Of a stretch of DNA of 64,000 nucleotides, positions 44,080 to 53,092 are shown one piece after another. The stretch comes from Ensifer aridi (GTDB taxonomy: Bacteria; Pseudomonadota; Alphaproteobacteria; Rhizobiales; Rhizobiaceae). A program made the translations under genes and the position numbers. The DNA is taken from contig NZ_LUAV01000011.1 in NCBI RefSeq assembly GCF_002078505.1, forward strand, positions 62,001 to 126,000, written 5' to 3'. Position 1 is the first letter of the stretch, and every line of letters starts with the position of its first letter. The notes beneath the pieces were generated by a model. The model was not told the origin of the DNA and searched no databases. It saw only the letters and a list, made by a program, of their open reading frames with translations.

Positions 44080-45027
44080 TCACATGACCTCGGCATGAAA
44101 ACTCTTTGCCAGCCGCTCAATCGCATCGATGTTGCGCGGACCAGGCGTCGCCTCGACGTAGTCGAGCACGACAAAGCGGTCGTTCCGGACCGCGTCGATG
44201 TTCCTGAAGGCGGGATTGTTTTTCATGAAGGCGATCTTCTGCTCGGCTGTCACTTCGCCATAGTTGACGATGACGACCACCTCGGGGTCGCGATCGATCA
44301 CCGGCTCCCAGGAGATCTCCGTCCAACTCTTTTCAACGTCGTCCATGATGTTGACCCCGCCCGCCGCTTCGATCATGGCCGTCGGAATGCCGTAGCGACC
44401 GGAGGTGAAGGGCTTCTCCTCGCCTGAATCGTAGACGAAAACCCGCCTTGGGCGCTCGATGGCCTTGGTCTTGCCGGCGACCTCGGAGAGTTGCCGGCGA
44501 TATCCGTCGACAAGCGCCTTCGCCCTCGCCTCAACGCCGAAAATGCGGCCGAGATTGAGGAGGTCGACAAACATATCCTCCATCGTCGGCTTTTCCTTCG
44601 CCACGACGTGAATGCAGCTTTCGGTAAGTTCGTAGACCTTGATCCCGAAGGGCTCGAGCGTCTCCGGCGTCACTTCGCCGCCGACCTTCATGCCGTAGTT
44701 CCAGCCCGCGAAGAAGAAGTCGGCATCGGCATTGAGAAGCACTTCCTTCGTCGGATACTTCGCCGAAAGCTCCGGCAACGCCTTCACGTCCTCTCGCAGC
44801 TTCTCATCCAGCGTCTTCCAGCCGGAAACGCCGGTGTAGCCCACCATGCGGTCCTGCAGCTTCAAGGCCAGCATCATCTCGGTGAGATTGACGTCGTTGG
44901 AGATCGCCCGCTCGGGTGCGGCTTCGAACGTGACGTCGCGGTTGCAGCTCTTGACGGTGATAGGATAGGCGAAAGTCGGCGCTGCGGCCGCCAGAATGAC
45001 ACCGGCTGCGAGCAGTATTCTGTTCAT
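44080..45027 (-). CDS. ABC transporter substrate-binding protein, corrinoid-type (BtuF-like)
   Basis: The protein has 315 residues with a signal peptide ending TFA-YP. The class III binding-protein fold is seen from RAISNDVNLTEMMLAL, with a Trp-rich stretch (FFAGWNYGMK) and the C-terminal helix typical of BtuF/FhuD. Its start overlaps the ATPase stop (ATGA). A 172-bp gap separates it from the permease. Confidence 0.82.
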   Translation of the reverse strand: MNRILLAAGVILAAAAPTFAYPITVKSCNRDVTFEAAPERAISNDVNLTEMMLALKLQDRMVGYTGVSGWKTLDEKLREDVKALPELSAKYPTKEVLLNADADFFFAGWNYGMKVGGEVTPETLEPFGIKVYELTESCIHVVAKEKPTMEDMFVDLLNLGRIFGVEARAKALVDGYRRQLSEVAGKTKAIERPRRVFVYDSGEEKPFTSGRYGIPTAMIEAAGGVNIMDDVEKSWTEISWEPVIDRDPEVVVIVNYGEVTAEQKIAFMKNNPAFRNIDAVRNDRFVVLDYVEATPGPRNIDAIERLAKSFHAEVM

Positions 45028-45884
45028 TGGATTTCTCCTGTGGAACGGAGGGAGGAAATTCGGGAATTGGACCGCTTCGCGGGCGCTGCGTCGGAGCGCC
45101 GGAGCGAAAAGGAAAAGCGTGACGCATTGCTTTCCGGGGTCTCGTGTGCCGTCGCATGCACCCCGAAGGCAGCTGAAAGAGCCGACGGTTCCAGCACGGC
45201 ACCGGGTACGCCGAAGGCGGCGAGCCGTCCTTCCGCGAGGATTGCCACATCGGTCGCGAATTCGGCCGCGAGATTGATGTCGTGCAGCGTCGTGACGATG
45301 GTGAGCCTGAGGGTCTTCAGGAGCTCGAGGATTTCAAGCTGGTGGCGGATATCAAGATGGTTGGTCGGTTCGTCGAGAATGATGATGCGCGGTTCCTGGG
45401 CGAGCGCCCGTGCAATCAGAACCCGCTGTTTCTCGCCTCCGGATAGGGTGGCGAACTGGCGTCCGGCAAGATGGCCGAGATCGAGATGATCAAGCGCATG
45501 CGCAACCTGCTCCCGATCCCGCGCAGTCCAGCCGCCTATGCCTTCACGCCGCGGGATGCGTCCCATCATCACCACATCGCGCACGCTGAATGGGAAATCG
45601 CTAGGCATTTCCTGGAGCACGACGGCGATGGTTTTCGCCGCCTCGCGCGCCGTGATGCTCCAGAGGTCGACGCCGTCGACTTCGATCTTCCCGGCAGCCG
45701 GCTGCGCGGCGCGATAAAGGCAGCGCAGAAGCGAGGTCTTGCCGGCGCCGTTCGGCCCGATGATTGCAAGCCGGCCGCCAGACGCGAGGGAGAGACTGAT
45801 ATCGCGGACCAGCCGGAGCCCGGGACGCGGCCCCCATTCCAGCCGTTCGACACGGAGGCTTGCGCCTGTTTCAAAGCAACTCAT
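45024..45884 (-). CDS. ABC transporter ATP-binding protein, corrinoid-type (BtuD-like)
   Basis: The protein has 286 residues. Walker A GPNGAGKT, signature LSGGE, Walker B IIILDEPT and the H-loop (TLHD) are intact. The last 50 residues form a Ser/Arg-rich tail beyond the usual domain. It begins 19 bp after the DUF1636 stop and overlaps the binding-protein gene. Confidence 0.85.
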   Translation of the reverse strand: MSCFETGASLRVERLEWGPRPGLRLVRDISLSLASGGRLAIIGPNGAGKTSLLRCLYRAAQPAAGKIEVDGVDLWSITAREAAKTIAVVLQEMPSDFPFSVRDVVMMGRIPRREGIGGWTARDREQVAHALDHLDLGHLAGRQFATLSGGEKQRVLIARALAQEPRIIILDEPTNHLDIRHQLEILELLKTLRLTIVTTLHDINLAAEFATDVAILAEGRLAAFGVPGAVLEPSALSAAFGVHATAHETPESNASRFSFSLRRSDAAPAKRSNSRISSLRSTGEIQ

Positions 45885-45903
45885 GGATCAAGTCTTCCCG
45901 TCC

Positions 45904-46284
45904 TCACTGCAGCCGCCCGACCGGCGCTTCGGATAGGATGAACGCGGCCGGATGGGCGGGCCGATCCCATTCGAATTCGGGATCGGCGGTGCCGTCGGCG
46001 CAGGCGGCGGCATATCGGACGAGATCGTCGACGTTTTCATCCGGCGAAACGTCACCGAAAAGATAGGTGGCGCTACCGGACGCCTGGAAAGCGATTGTGC
46101 AGGGACGCGTGCAGACCGCCATGCACACTGTGCCGGTGATGGCAAAATCGTCACCTAGCGGCTTGCCGAGCGCCGCAACGCTGCGGTTGAGCAGCGCCAG
46201 CAGCTCAACGCCCGGCCGGCATGGCCCTCCGGTAAAGCGGCAATCGGTTGAGACGACTATCTTGTGCTCTGGAAATTTCGCCAT
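45904..46284 (-). CDS. DUF1636 family metal-binding protein
   Basis: The protein has 126 residues. Cysteines at STDCRFTGGPC and CMAVCTRPC resemble a thioredoxin-like [2Fe-2S] ferredoxin. DUF1636 genes commonly stand beside cobalamin or cobalt genes under B12 riboswitches, as here. It is first in the operon, about 120 bp after the riboswitch. Confidence 0.82.
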   Translation of the reverse strand: MAKFPEHKIVVSTDCRFTGGPCRPGVELLALLNRSVAALGKPLGDDFAITGTVCMAVCTRPCTIAFQASGSATYLFGDVSPDENVDDLVRYAAACADGTADPEFEWDRPAHPAAFILSEAPVGRLQ

Positions 46285-46405
46285 GCCATTTCTCCGCCGG
46301 GTTGGGCCGGAGAGAAAGTGGCAAGAATGCCGTAAGGCGGTTGACCGCCAAGCAGAAGCCAATTCTTTTCCATCGGAACACCCCGTCCGCTGTTGTTGAT
46401 CGGGT

Positions 46406-46591
46406 CGATGGCAGGTCTCCTGGCTTGCGGGTCGCTGCGCAGTCACGTCTTCCCGGCCGTTCGCCAGTGACATCGTGTGAATGCGCTTTCCGCTTACAGT
46501 TGCGGGGGCAGCCACGGCATCGGTCCCTTCTGGGTCGCCCTCACCGTGTTCCCTTTTCAGCCGCCGCCGAGTCACGACAGCAGCACCATCG
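46406..46591 (-). promoter_or_regulatory. cobalamin riboswitch
   Basis: Read on the minus strand: P1 arm CGATGG, then AAAAGGGAACACGGTGAGG, then GCCGTGGCTGCCCCCGCAAC, then TGTCACTGGC and CGGGAAGACG, closing with AGCCAGGAGACCTGCC and CCATCG. These are the conserved blocks of the adenosylcobalamin riboswitch, including the GCCACTG-like B12 box. Corrinoid should switch off the downstream DUF1636-BtuDFC-like operon. Confidence 0.93.
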
Positions 46592-46764
46592 TCGCCTTGG
46601 TGGCATGAATCGCAGGCGGAGGCAACAATTGGACAGCAGGGGTGGCGGATTTCAACACCGTTCGCTCATCTCGATGATCAGGTACTCCTAGTTATGAAAT
46701 AACATAACAAACATCAATAAAAAAATTTTCTGGAGCTTCGCCACGAACCCGCGCAGCTCGCCGT

Positions 46765-46870
46765 CTACGGCGCCGCGCGTTTTATCAGACGCGCAAAGGT
46801 TGCTGTAGCACGTTGAATTGCTTCATGTCTGTCTCCTTAAATCGAGGTCGATTTAAGGAGACATGCAGTA
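46765..46870 (+). repeat. RIME element, full copy
   Basis: It opens CTACGGCGCCGCGCG and closes ACATGCAGTA. It ends 3 bp before the stop codon of the SLC13 permease gene, so its palindromes probably serve as that gene's 3' hairpins. Confidence 0.85.
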
Positions 46871-46873
46871 GCG

Positions 46874-48649
46874 TTATCGCAGCGGCCAGACCCACATCAA
46901 CGCGGGCACGGCAACGATCACGATGACGATCGACAGAGGCAATCCGAGACGGGGATAATCACTGAAGCGGTAGCCGCCCGGACCCATGACCAGAGTGTTG
47001 CACTGGTGACCGATTGGCGTCAGGAAATCGGACCCGGCGCCGATTGCGACCGCCATCAGGAAGGCATCCGGCCGGTAGTCGAGCGCGGTCGCAAAACTCG
47101 CAGCGATCGGCGCCATGACGAGAACCGTGGCGGCGTTGTTGAGGAACGGTGTCACGGCCATCGCCGCGATGAGGATGAGGGCGAGCGCGCCCGCCGGCGG
47201 CAGCCCGGCGGCAATGCCGCTGAGCCAGCCGGCGATCAGATCCGATCCACCTGTCGTGCGCAGCGTATCGCTGACTGGAATAAGCGCTGCGAGCATGACC
47301 AGGATCGGTCCGTCGACAGCGCGATAGACCTCGCGCAACGGAATGACGCGGAAGATCACCATGGCAAGCGCCGCGGCAAAGAAAGCAACGGGGATCGGCA
47401 CGACGCCAACGGCGGTCGCGCCCATTGCGGCCCCCAGCAAGAGGAGCGGTACCGTTGCGCGTCGGATGGTGCCGAGCAGGATCTCCCGCTGGGCGAGCGG
47501 CAGGCAGCCGAAATCCTGCAGGAAGGAAGGCAGTTCTCTCCGCGTCCCCTGCAGCACGACGATATCGCCGGCCTGCAGCCTTATGCGGCCGAGCCGCTGT
47601 TTCAGGCGCTCGCCCTGACGGCTCACCGCAAGCAGGTTGACATTGTAAGTGTTGAAGAGCGCCAGGCGCTGTGCCGACATGCCGATGAGCGGTGAACCGG
47701 TGGCGATCACCGCCTCGATGGCTTCGATCTCAGCGCGAGCACTCTCATTTGGCGTCGGCGAACGGTCGCCCGATATCTTGAGCTTCGCCTGCGAGACGAT
47801 GCGGTCGAGGGCCGCCGGTCCGCCTTCGAGCAGCAGGATATCGTCGAGTTCGATGACGACGTCGGGCAGCGGTGCCAGATGCGTGCCGCGACGGAAGACC
47901 GCAAGGACAACCGCGCCGCCGTCGCCGATCTTCACAAGATTGCTGAGTGGCTTACCTATTACCGGTGACCCGGCGGGAACCACCGCCTCGGAGGTGTAGT
48001 CCGTGATCTCGATCGCCTCGTGCAGGGCGACCTGCTGGCTCTTGCGCTCCGGCACCAGTCGGTAGGCGAGAAGCAGGAACAGTGAGCCCACCACGGCCAG
48101 CGTGGCGCCAACGGGCGTGAAGTCGAACATGGTGAAGCTTTCGCCGGTCAGGTCCTCGCGCATCCGTGAGACGACCACGTTGGGCGAAGTTCCGACCTGC
48201 GTCATCAACCCGCCGATCAGTGACCCGAACGCCATCGGCATCAGGAAGACCGAAGGCTGCACGTTGGATCGTCGCGCAAACTGGAAAGCAACCGGTATCA
48301 TGATCGCCAGCGCCCCGATATTCTTGATGAAGGCGGAAAGCACCGTGACGGTGACGACGAGCAGGGCGAGCTGCGCGCGCACGGATTGCACGTTCGGCAG
48401 GAAGCGCTGGATCGCTGCATCGACGGCACCCGAACGGGCGACGCCGGCGCTGACGATAAGCGCGCTGCCGACGATAATGACGATATCGTCGCTGAACCCG
48501 TCAAAAGCCCGATCGAACGGCACGATCCCCAGCGCGACCGAAAGCATCAGCGCCGAACAGGCGACGATGTCGTAACGAAAGCGGTCCCATATGAAGAAGA
48601 CCATCATGGTGCCGAGAACGAAAAAGGAAAGCGCCTGTTCAGCGGTCAT
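46874..48649 (-). CDS. SLC13-family permease with TrkA-C (RCK-C) domains
   Basis: The protein has 591 residues. Two groups of membrane helices flank a cytoplasmic insert of about 200 residues holding two RCK-C domains (AVVPAGSPVIGKPL, VIATGSPLIGMS). The C-terminal transport motif MAVAIGAGSDFLTPIGHQ is typical of SodiT1/YbiR-like anion transporters. Sulfate or dicarboxylate are possible substrates. Confidence 0.83.
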   Translation of the reverse strand: MTAEQALSFFVLGTMMVFFIWDRFRYDIVACSALMLSVALGIVPFDRAFDGFSDDIVIIVGSALIVSAGVARSGAVDAAIQRFLPNVQSVRAQLALLVVTVTVLSAFIKNIGALAIMIPVAFQFARRSNVQPSVFLMPMAFGSLIGGLMTQVGTSPNVVVSRMREDLTGESFTMFDFTPVGATLAVVGSLFLLLAYRLVPERKSQQVALHEAIEITDYTSEAVVPAGSPVIGKPLSNLVKIGDGGAVVLAVFRRGTHLAPLPDVVIELDDILLLEGGPAALDRIVSQAKLKISGDRSPTPNESARAEIEAIEAVIATGSPLIGMSAQRLALFNTYNVNLLAVSRQGERLKQRLGRIRLQAGDIVVLQGTRRELPSFLQDFGCLPLAQREILLGTIRRATVPLLLLGAAMGATAVGVVPIPVAFFAAALAMVIFRVIPLREVYRAVDGPILVMLAALIPVSDTLRTTGGSDLIAGWLSGIAAGLPPAGALALILIAAMAVTPFLNNAATVLVMAPIAASFATALDYRPDAFLMAVAIGAGSDFLTPIGHQCNTLVMGPGGYRFSDYPRLGLPLSIVIVIVAVPALMWVWPLR

Positions 48650-49048
48650 GGGCAGTCCCTGAGGCAGCGGCTGGTCTGAGCACGGCCAGCCTTGGATGCG
48701 ACGCCTAACCCGCAGGAGGTTAGCTCGCCGTCAATACCGCTCGGCAGGGCCCGCCGTCTACATCCTTCAAAACATCAGTCGCATGCAACACAAAAAATCA
48801 GCCAGCGACCGAGTAGCGTATTGCGCCACGTACCGAAACTTACCGGTTGGGTGCTCGCTGTTAAAGGAAGAACAGCGGTGCGGCGCATTTGCCGGTCAGC
48901 AGTTTTCGCGCCCTTGCAAGGCCGCAAGCGCCCCCGCCCCGGGATGACACCTTGAACCGGTTCCGATTTAAGGAGAGAATTGCCGCGTCCGCAGTTTTTG
49001 CAGCGAGCTTTGCGCGCCAACGAGTGCGCGGCGCTGTCGGAGCACTCC
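48650..49048. other. intergenic region
   Basis: 399 bp between divergent genes. A RIME fragment (TTGAACCGGTTCCGATTTAAGG) lies at about 48951-48973. No gene was recognised. Confidence 0.5.
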
Positions 49049-49330
49049 ATGAAGATCGCTTGGCTCACCCTCTGCGCGCCGCTCTTGCTCAGCGCCTGCA
49101 CGTCGACGCAAACAGTCGGTTACGGCCCGAACCTGGAGCCGATACCCGGCAGCATCACCTATGGCGGCCAGCCGCGAACGAAGCTGACGAAAGCGCCGGT
49201 CGGCAGCATCGTGCCGCATCAGTTCTTCGACGATTTCGGTCACCGCGTCTACGAGACCTATGTTATTGAACCGGACCGCTCGCTGCGGCTGACAAGCCGA
49301 CGGATAGACTACGATATCTTCAACGACTGA
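49049..49330 (+). CDS. small lipoprotein, tandem paralogue 1
   Basis: The protein has 93 residues with lipobox LLSAC. The mature part (LEPIPGSITYGGQPRT, KAPVGSIVPHQF, VYETYVIEPDRSLRL) is nearly identical to that of the next gene. The family is not recognised; an envelope location is inferred. Confidence 0.7.
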   Translation: MKIAWLTLCAPLLLSACTSTQTVGYGPNLEPIPGSITYGGQPRTKLTKAPVGSIVPHQFFDDFGHRVYETYVIEPDRSLRLTSRRIDYDIFND

Positions 49331-50028
49331 ACATCGGTGAAGTCATGTAAATGCCGAGGACTGTCATGAAAAGCGCTCTTCCCGCCCTGTGCGCACTCGT
49401 GCTGCTGAGCAGCTGCGAGGTGACCACCACAGGCTATTCCCCCTATCTTGAACCAATTCCCGGTAGCATCACCTATGGCGGGCAGCCGCGCACGAGACTG
49501 ACCAAAGCACCGATCGGCAGCATCGTTCCGCACCAGTTCAACGACCGGTTTGGCCGGCGGGTCTACGAGACCTATGTCATCGAACCGGATCGCTCGCTGC
49601 GTTTGGTAAGCCGTCGTTATCGCGGCCTTTTCCCCTTCGATGACGACGACTGAGCATGCGGCAGTCGAGGCGTGGAAAGGTCGGTGATCATCATCCTGCT
49701 CTAGCAGCATCAACGTCCGTTTGACGACATCGGCAAAGGTCACGCCGAGCGCTGCACCAGCGATGCCGATGACGCCGAGTGCACCCATTCCCATCAGCTT
49801 CCATCTGCGCACGTCCTCGATCACCGGGTTCATCCCGGCAATATCATCCTTGACGAGCCTCATTGATCCCTCGAGCGTACTCACGCGCTTGACGAGTTCT
49901 TCCATGCGACCACTCATCGAGACCCTCCCCGCCTCGGACCTGTCTTCCGACCGCCGGAAATCCTCGCGCAGGTTCTTCACCTCCGCGATCAGCGTCCCAA
50001 GCTGCTGGTGAACGCCGGCGTCAATCAT
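49309..50028 (-). CDS. phage lysis-cassette membrane protein (DUF1515-like), run-on frame
   Basis: The first ~115 residues look genuine: a coiled-coil (LGTLIAEVKNLREDFRRSED) then a membrane helix (MGALGVIGIAGAALGVTF). After about 49690 the frame continues antisense to the lipoprotein gene, so the original stop is probably lost and the tail is artificial. The start overlaps the o-spanin-like gene by 8 nt. It closes the phage lysis group. Confidence 0.5.
   Translation of the reverse strand: MIDAGVHQQLGTLIAEVKNLREDFRRSEDRSEAGRVSMSGRMEELVKRVSTLEGSMRLVKDDIAGMNPVIEDVRRWKLMGMGALGVIGIAGAALGVTFADVVKRTLMLLEQDDDHRPFHASTAACSVVVIEGEKAAITTAYQTQRAIRFDDIGLVDPPAKPVVELVRNDAADRCFGQSRARLPAIGDATGNWFKIGGIACGGHLAAAQQHECAQGGKSAFHDSPRHLHDFTDVQSLKIS
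49366..49653 (+). CDS. small lipoprotein, tandem paralogue 2
   Basis: The protein has 95 residues, lipobox LLSSC, and the same core as the preceding gene with an acidic tail (PFDDDD). The ribosome site GAGGA supports the start at 49366. It is a tandem duplication, 35 bp apart with the earlier stop. Part of this gene lies antisense to the extended phage frame 49309-50028. Confidence 0.7.
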   Translation: MKSALPALCALVLLSSCEVTTTGYSPYLEPIPGSITYGGQPRTRLTKAPIGSIVPHQFNDRFGRRVYETYVIEPDRSLRLVSRRYRGLFPFDDDD

Positions 50029-50272
50029 CGTCGCGCTCCCCGTGCCTGGCGCATTCGGCCCTCGTCCAGACGGAGGCGGCGCAGAGGCCGACCACCGTGC
50101 GATCGATCCTGCGCTGATCCGCCGGCGTCGCACCACGCGCGCTGACGAGCTCAGTTCCGACGACCTCGCGAAGGCCGCTCACACTTGCCGACCCCGAAGT
50201 TCCACAGCCCGCCAGAAGAAGAGCAGGCATCATAGTCAAGGCGCTGTGCGTCAGCGCTTTTTGCCGCTTCAT
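50021..50272 (-). CDS. o-spanin-like small lipoprotein (Rz1-like)
   Basis: The protein has 83 residues with lipobox LLAGC; it begins inside the preceding membrane-protein gene in another frame (122 bp overlap). A lipoprotein nested in a single-helix protein gene next to an endolysin is the arrangement of phage Rz/Rz1 spanins, which fuse inner and outer membranes at lysis. Confidence 0.65.
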   Translation of the reverse strand: MKRQKALTHSALTMMPALLLAGCGTSGSASVSGLREVVGTELVSARGATPADQRRIDRTVVGLCAASVWTRAECARHGERDDD

Positions 50273-50396
50273 TATTTTGCCTTTCAATTGAACTGCGCAC
50301 CGCTCGCGCGCCATCTTCGCGGATCTCGTGCACGGCCCAGGAGATGGCAGCAAGCACGAGCACTCCGACGAATAGTTTGCCCCAGGGAAACGTCAT
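50151..50396 (-). CDS. i-spanin-like inner-membrane protein (Rz-like)
   Basis: The protein has 81 residues: one N-terminal membrane helix (about 6-22) followed by a charged periplasmic helix (REDGARAVRSSIERQNNEAA) and a Cys-containing tail. Its ATG overlaps the lysin stop (ATGA). It is much shorter than lambda Rz (~150 aa) but comparable to many small i-spanins. Confidence 0.6.
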   Translation of the reverse strand: MTFPWGKLFVGVLVLAAISWAVHEIREDGARAVRSSIERQNNEAAKSADAQRLDYDACSSSGGLWNFGVGKCERPSRGRRN

Positions 50397-51343
50397 CGCC
50401 TGAGCCCCAATGCGTCGCGAACCGCCGGCATCGATGAGATGGCGTAAATCGCAAAACCGACGATCGTGGTCAGAATGGCTAGCTGCACCCGCCAATCGAG
50501 CGCCACCAGGTTCAGTTCTTTGAGCGCCGTTATGATGGTGCCGCCCGCCGTCAAGAGCCATGTCCAGAAGCGGCCGGATCGGGCAACCGGCTTGCGCGGT
50601 CTTGCCGGCCTCCCTACCGCCGCCTCGCCTGCCCGACCTTTTTCCTTTTCCGGTGAGCGGCCGGCAGCCAGCGCCGCGCGAAGCACCGCTTCGAACGTCT
50701 CCGGCTTCACCAAAGCCCTGTTGAGCCCGTCTCCGGCATAGTAGGACTGCCCACGCTTCACCCGCCGCCGGTCGCCTTCGGTATCGGCAAGGACGGGCAG
50801 CGACGCCCACTCCATGGCCAGGCGCTTGCCGAATTCGGGGAGGCTGATCTCACCCCCCAGGTAGGCGGCAAATCCCCGGCGGTTGAGTAGATGATAGCCG
50901 AGCCCGTCCTGAAGCGCCGGATCGAAGACGAGATCTCTGCTCAGTAACGGGATTTCCTTCAAAAGCCCGGCCAACGTCGCACGCATGAATTGCTAGCCGC
51001 CCGCCGCACTCGACCCATGCGCCTTCGACCACGTCTTCTGCGCATCGATCACTTCGCCGAGCGTCATCGCGGTAAGCGGCTTCGCTAGGTTATCCTGCCG
51101 GTGGGCATAAATGACATCATAGGACGCGCGGTCGCTGCTGCCGACTTCCGCCTTACGGATATTGGCACCGGGTGCTGCAAGCTCATCCGTCTCCCATTCC
51201 GGGTGATAGGTGGTGCACTTGCCCTTTTCGATCAGCGAGTAGATCGGGGTGTCTTCCGGAGTGATCCGCGACACCACGTCGGAAAGCTCCTCGCGGTTGC
51301 CGACGGCCTGGGTCGTCTGAAAGGTATTGGTGAGAACTGCCAT
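50393..51343 (-). pseudogene. major capsid N-terminus fused in frame to phage endolysin, amber-interrupted
   Basis: The first ~62 codons (MAVLTNTFQTTQAVGNREEL to PGANIR) are the N-terminus of a DUF5309-type major capsid protein. They run straight into an endolysin of the muramidase type: AEVGSSDRASYDVIYAHRQ with the likely catalytic Glu, MTLGEVIDAQ, GSSAAGG. At 50993-50995 a TAG stands where the family has Tyr (GGYQFMRAT), and the frame then continues with QFMRATL to EWASLP, GQSYYAGDGLN and a C-terminal membrane helix. So a large deletion joined two genes and a nonsense mutation followed. Confidence 0.75.
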
Positions 51344-51489
51344 TTGCTGGTCCTTCTGTCGTGATGAAATTCACCGCCCGTGCGCCCGGAAAGGCACGCG
51401 GAAAGCGTTGAATGTGGTGAATGAAGGCGCACCCGAACGTCGCTGAACAAGCGCCTCTTGCATGCTTGCCGCTCGGCTACGCCTGTCGA

Positions 51490-52441
51490 TTACTCGAAAT
51501 CGACCGCCATCGCGTCGCGGATCGATCCCGTTCTCGAAAGCCGCTGCATCGCCTCCCGGCTTTCACGCCTTTGGTGCTGCGCTTGGCTCCTGGCCTTCAT
51601 GCGCGGCGTGGACACCGGTGCGGCGTTGACCTTCTGCAGTGCCTTTGCCCGCGCGCGTTCCGCAAGAAGCCCGAGCCTGGCATAATGCGCGAGCTTGAAG
51701 AGCCGGTGGTCGACGACCTCGCGTACCTCCTCGTCGGAAAAGCCGAGTTCCCTTGCCGCCTCAAAAGCGTCTTCGAAGAAGGCTTGCCGCCCCTCATCGT
51801 GCCGCGTCTGGGGGAAAGCCTCGAGGAGCTTGGCGTTCTCTGCCTCCAGCCTCTCTTCGCTCGCCGCGGCCTGAAGCTCCGCCGCAACGGCTGCCGGTCC
51901 TTCGCCGAGCGCCATTACCCGCGCAAGCTGCTCCAGCCCCGCCTGGTGCAGCGCCCACTGTCGCTGATAGGCTTCCGGATCGTGGCGCCTCAATTCCACT
52001 GGCGGCTCGTCGGGGATCTGGGCCGCGATCAGTTCCGCAACGCCGTTGGCCGTAGCAGCGACCCGGCTACTCATGCTTTCGAGCATCCAGCCGCGGTTGG
52101 CGAGATCCTGGGTCTTGTGCCGGTAGTCTCGGTCCCGCATGTAGCCGAGCTTCAGTTCCTCGAGCGGAACCTCTTCGCCGCCCTTGAGCGTGACGATCAT
52201 GTCCTCGGCTTCGTTGGCCGCCTCCTCCTCGTCAGGAAAGGTCGGCTCGTCGCCTTCGGCATCAGCATCGTCTCGCTCTTGAGCAAAGTTCACGGTCTCC
52301 TCGCCGTCCAGCTCTTCCTCGTCCTGTGGGTTTGGCCTCGTTCGGCTCCCAGAAGTCGAGGTCGTCAAAGCTTGCGGGCTCAAGCGAGCCGTCAACGGTT
52401 TTGCTCCCGCCAAAAGGCAGGTTGGCACTATCGTTCATCAT
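51490..52441 (-). pseudogene. phage scaffolding protein gene, one-base frameshift
   Basis: The gene begins at 52441 or 52438 with MNDSANLPFGGSKTVDGS and FDDLDFWEPNEA. Near 52342 an extra A in AAACCC shifts it out of frame. In the other frame it continues NPQDEEELDGEETVNF through an acidic, coiled-coil region (LKLGYMRDRDYRHKTQDLA) to a basic C-terminus, as phage head scaffolds do. It lies just upstream of the capsid fragment. Confidence 0.65.
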
Positions 52442-52625
52442 GGAAAGACCTTTTCAAGAGATTGTTCGGGGCGGAGCAATGGCGCCAAGCGCCCCTTCCG
52501 CACCCGGAAAATTGGCGTCGTTTCAAAACGCTGCGGCGGCTTCATGAATCTCATTCACGCGCCGCTTCACAGAAGGCAGGACCAACAAGTCGCTCTGACA
52601 TCCTGCCTATGAGAGCGCCAGCACT

Positions 52626-52862
52626 TCACGCCGGCGCGTTGGTTCCCTCGGCCTTGGCTTGCTCCGTCAGGAACTTGAGCTCGCCTCGGAACTTGCGGAT
52701 CGCCCGCGCCTCTGCCGCAAAGGCCGCGCGCATCTCCTGGTCGGTAATCTTCGCATTGATGCAACCGTTGATTGCCGACGTTTCCAGTTCGTCCATCAGC
52801 CGATCGAACAGCGGACTGTCGAGCAGCGCCCGCGCAGCGGCAGTTCTTTCCTCTGGTTTCAT
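52626..52862 (-). CDS. small phage protein, 78 aa
   Basis: A helical protein (LLDSPLFDRLMDELETSAING, then AAFAAEARAIRKFRGEL). Similar short genes stand between portal and scaffold genes in rhizobial prophages, from memory. GGGAG ribosome site. The function is unknown. Confidence 0.6.
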   Translation of the reverse strand: MKPEERTAAARALLDSPLFDRLMDELETSAINGCINAKITDQEMRAAFAAEARAIRKFRGELKFLTEQAKAEGTNAPA

Positions 52863-53092
52863 GTCACCTTGTCTCCCTTGAGAAGTTACACGGCTGATTG
52901 CTGTTTTGTTCTGAACTACCTACTGGAGTACAAGTAGGGTCCACCCTCACGGCAGGGAGTTCGAATCACGTTGCACGGAGGGATTGATTCCCGCTTTGTT
53001 CCGGTCTACCACTTGCTTACGGTAGAAGCGTCTTGGCTGAGAACCGCACGATTGGCCGAAGAGATCCCATCCGTGACCAACAGGGCTCAACT

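Noticed and set aside
50993..50995. TAG in the lysin as a pyrrolysine or programmed readthrough codon
   Set aside because: It replaces a Tyr that I recall as conserved, in an already fused remnant, and no pyl genes are seen; a nonsense mutation is simpler.
51421..52881. 486-codon plus-strand frame in the prophage
   Set aside because: Antisense shadow of the scaffold gene; the minus-strand protein is the one with phage-like sequence.
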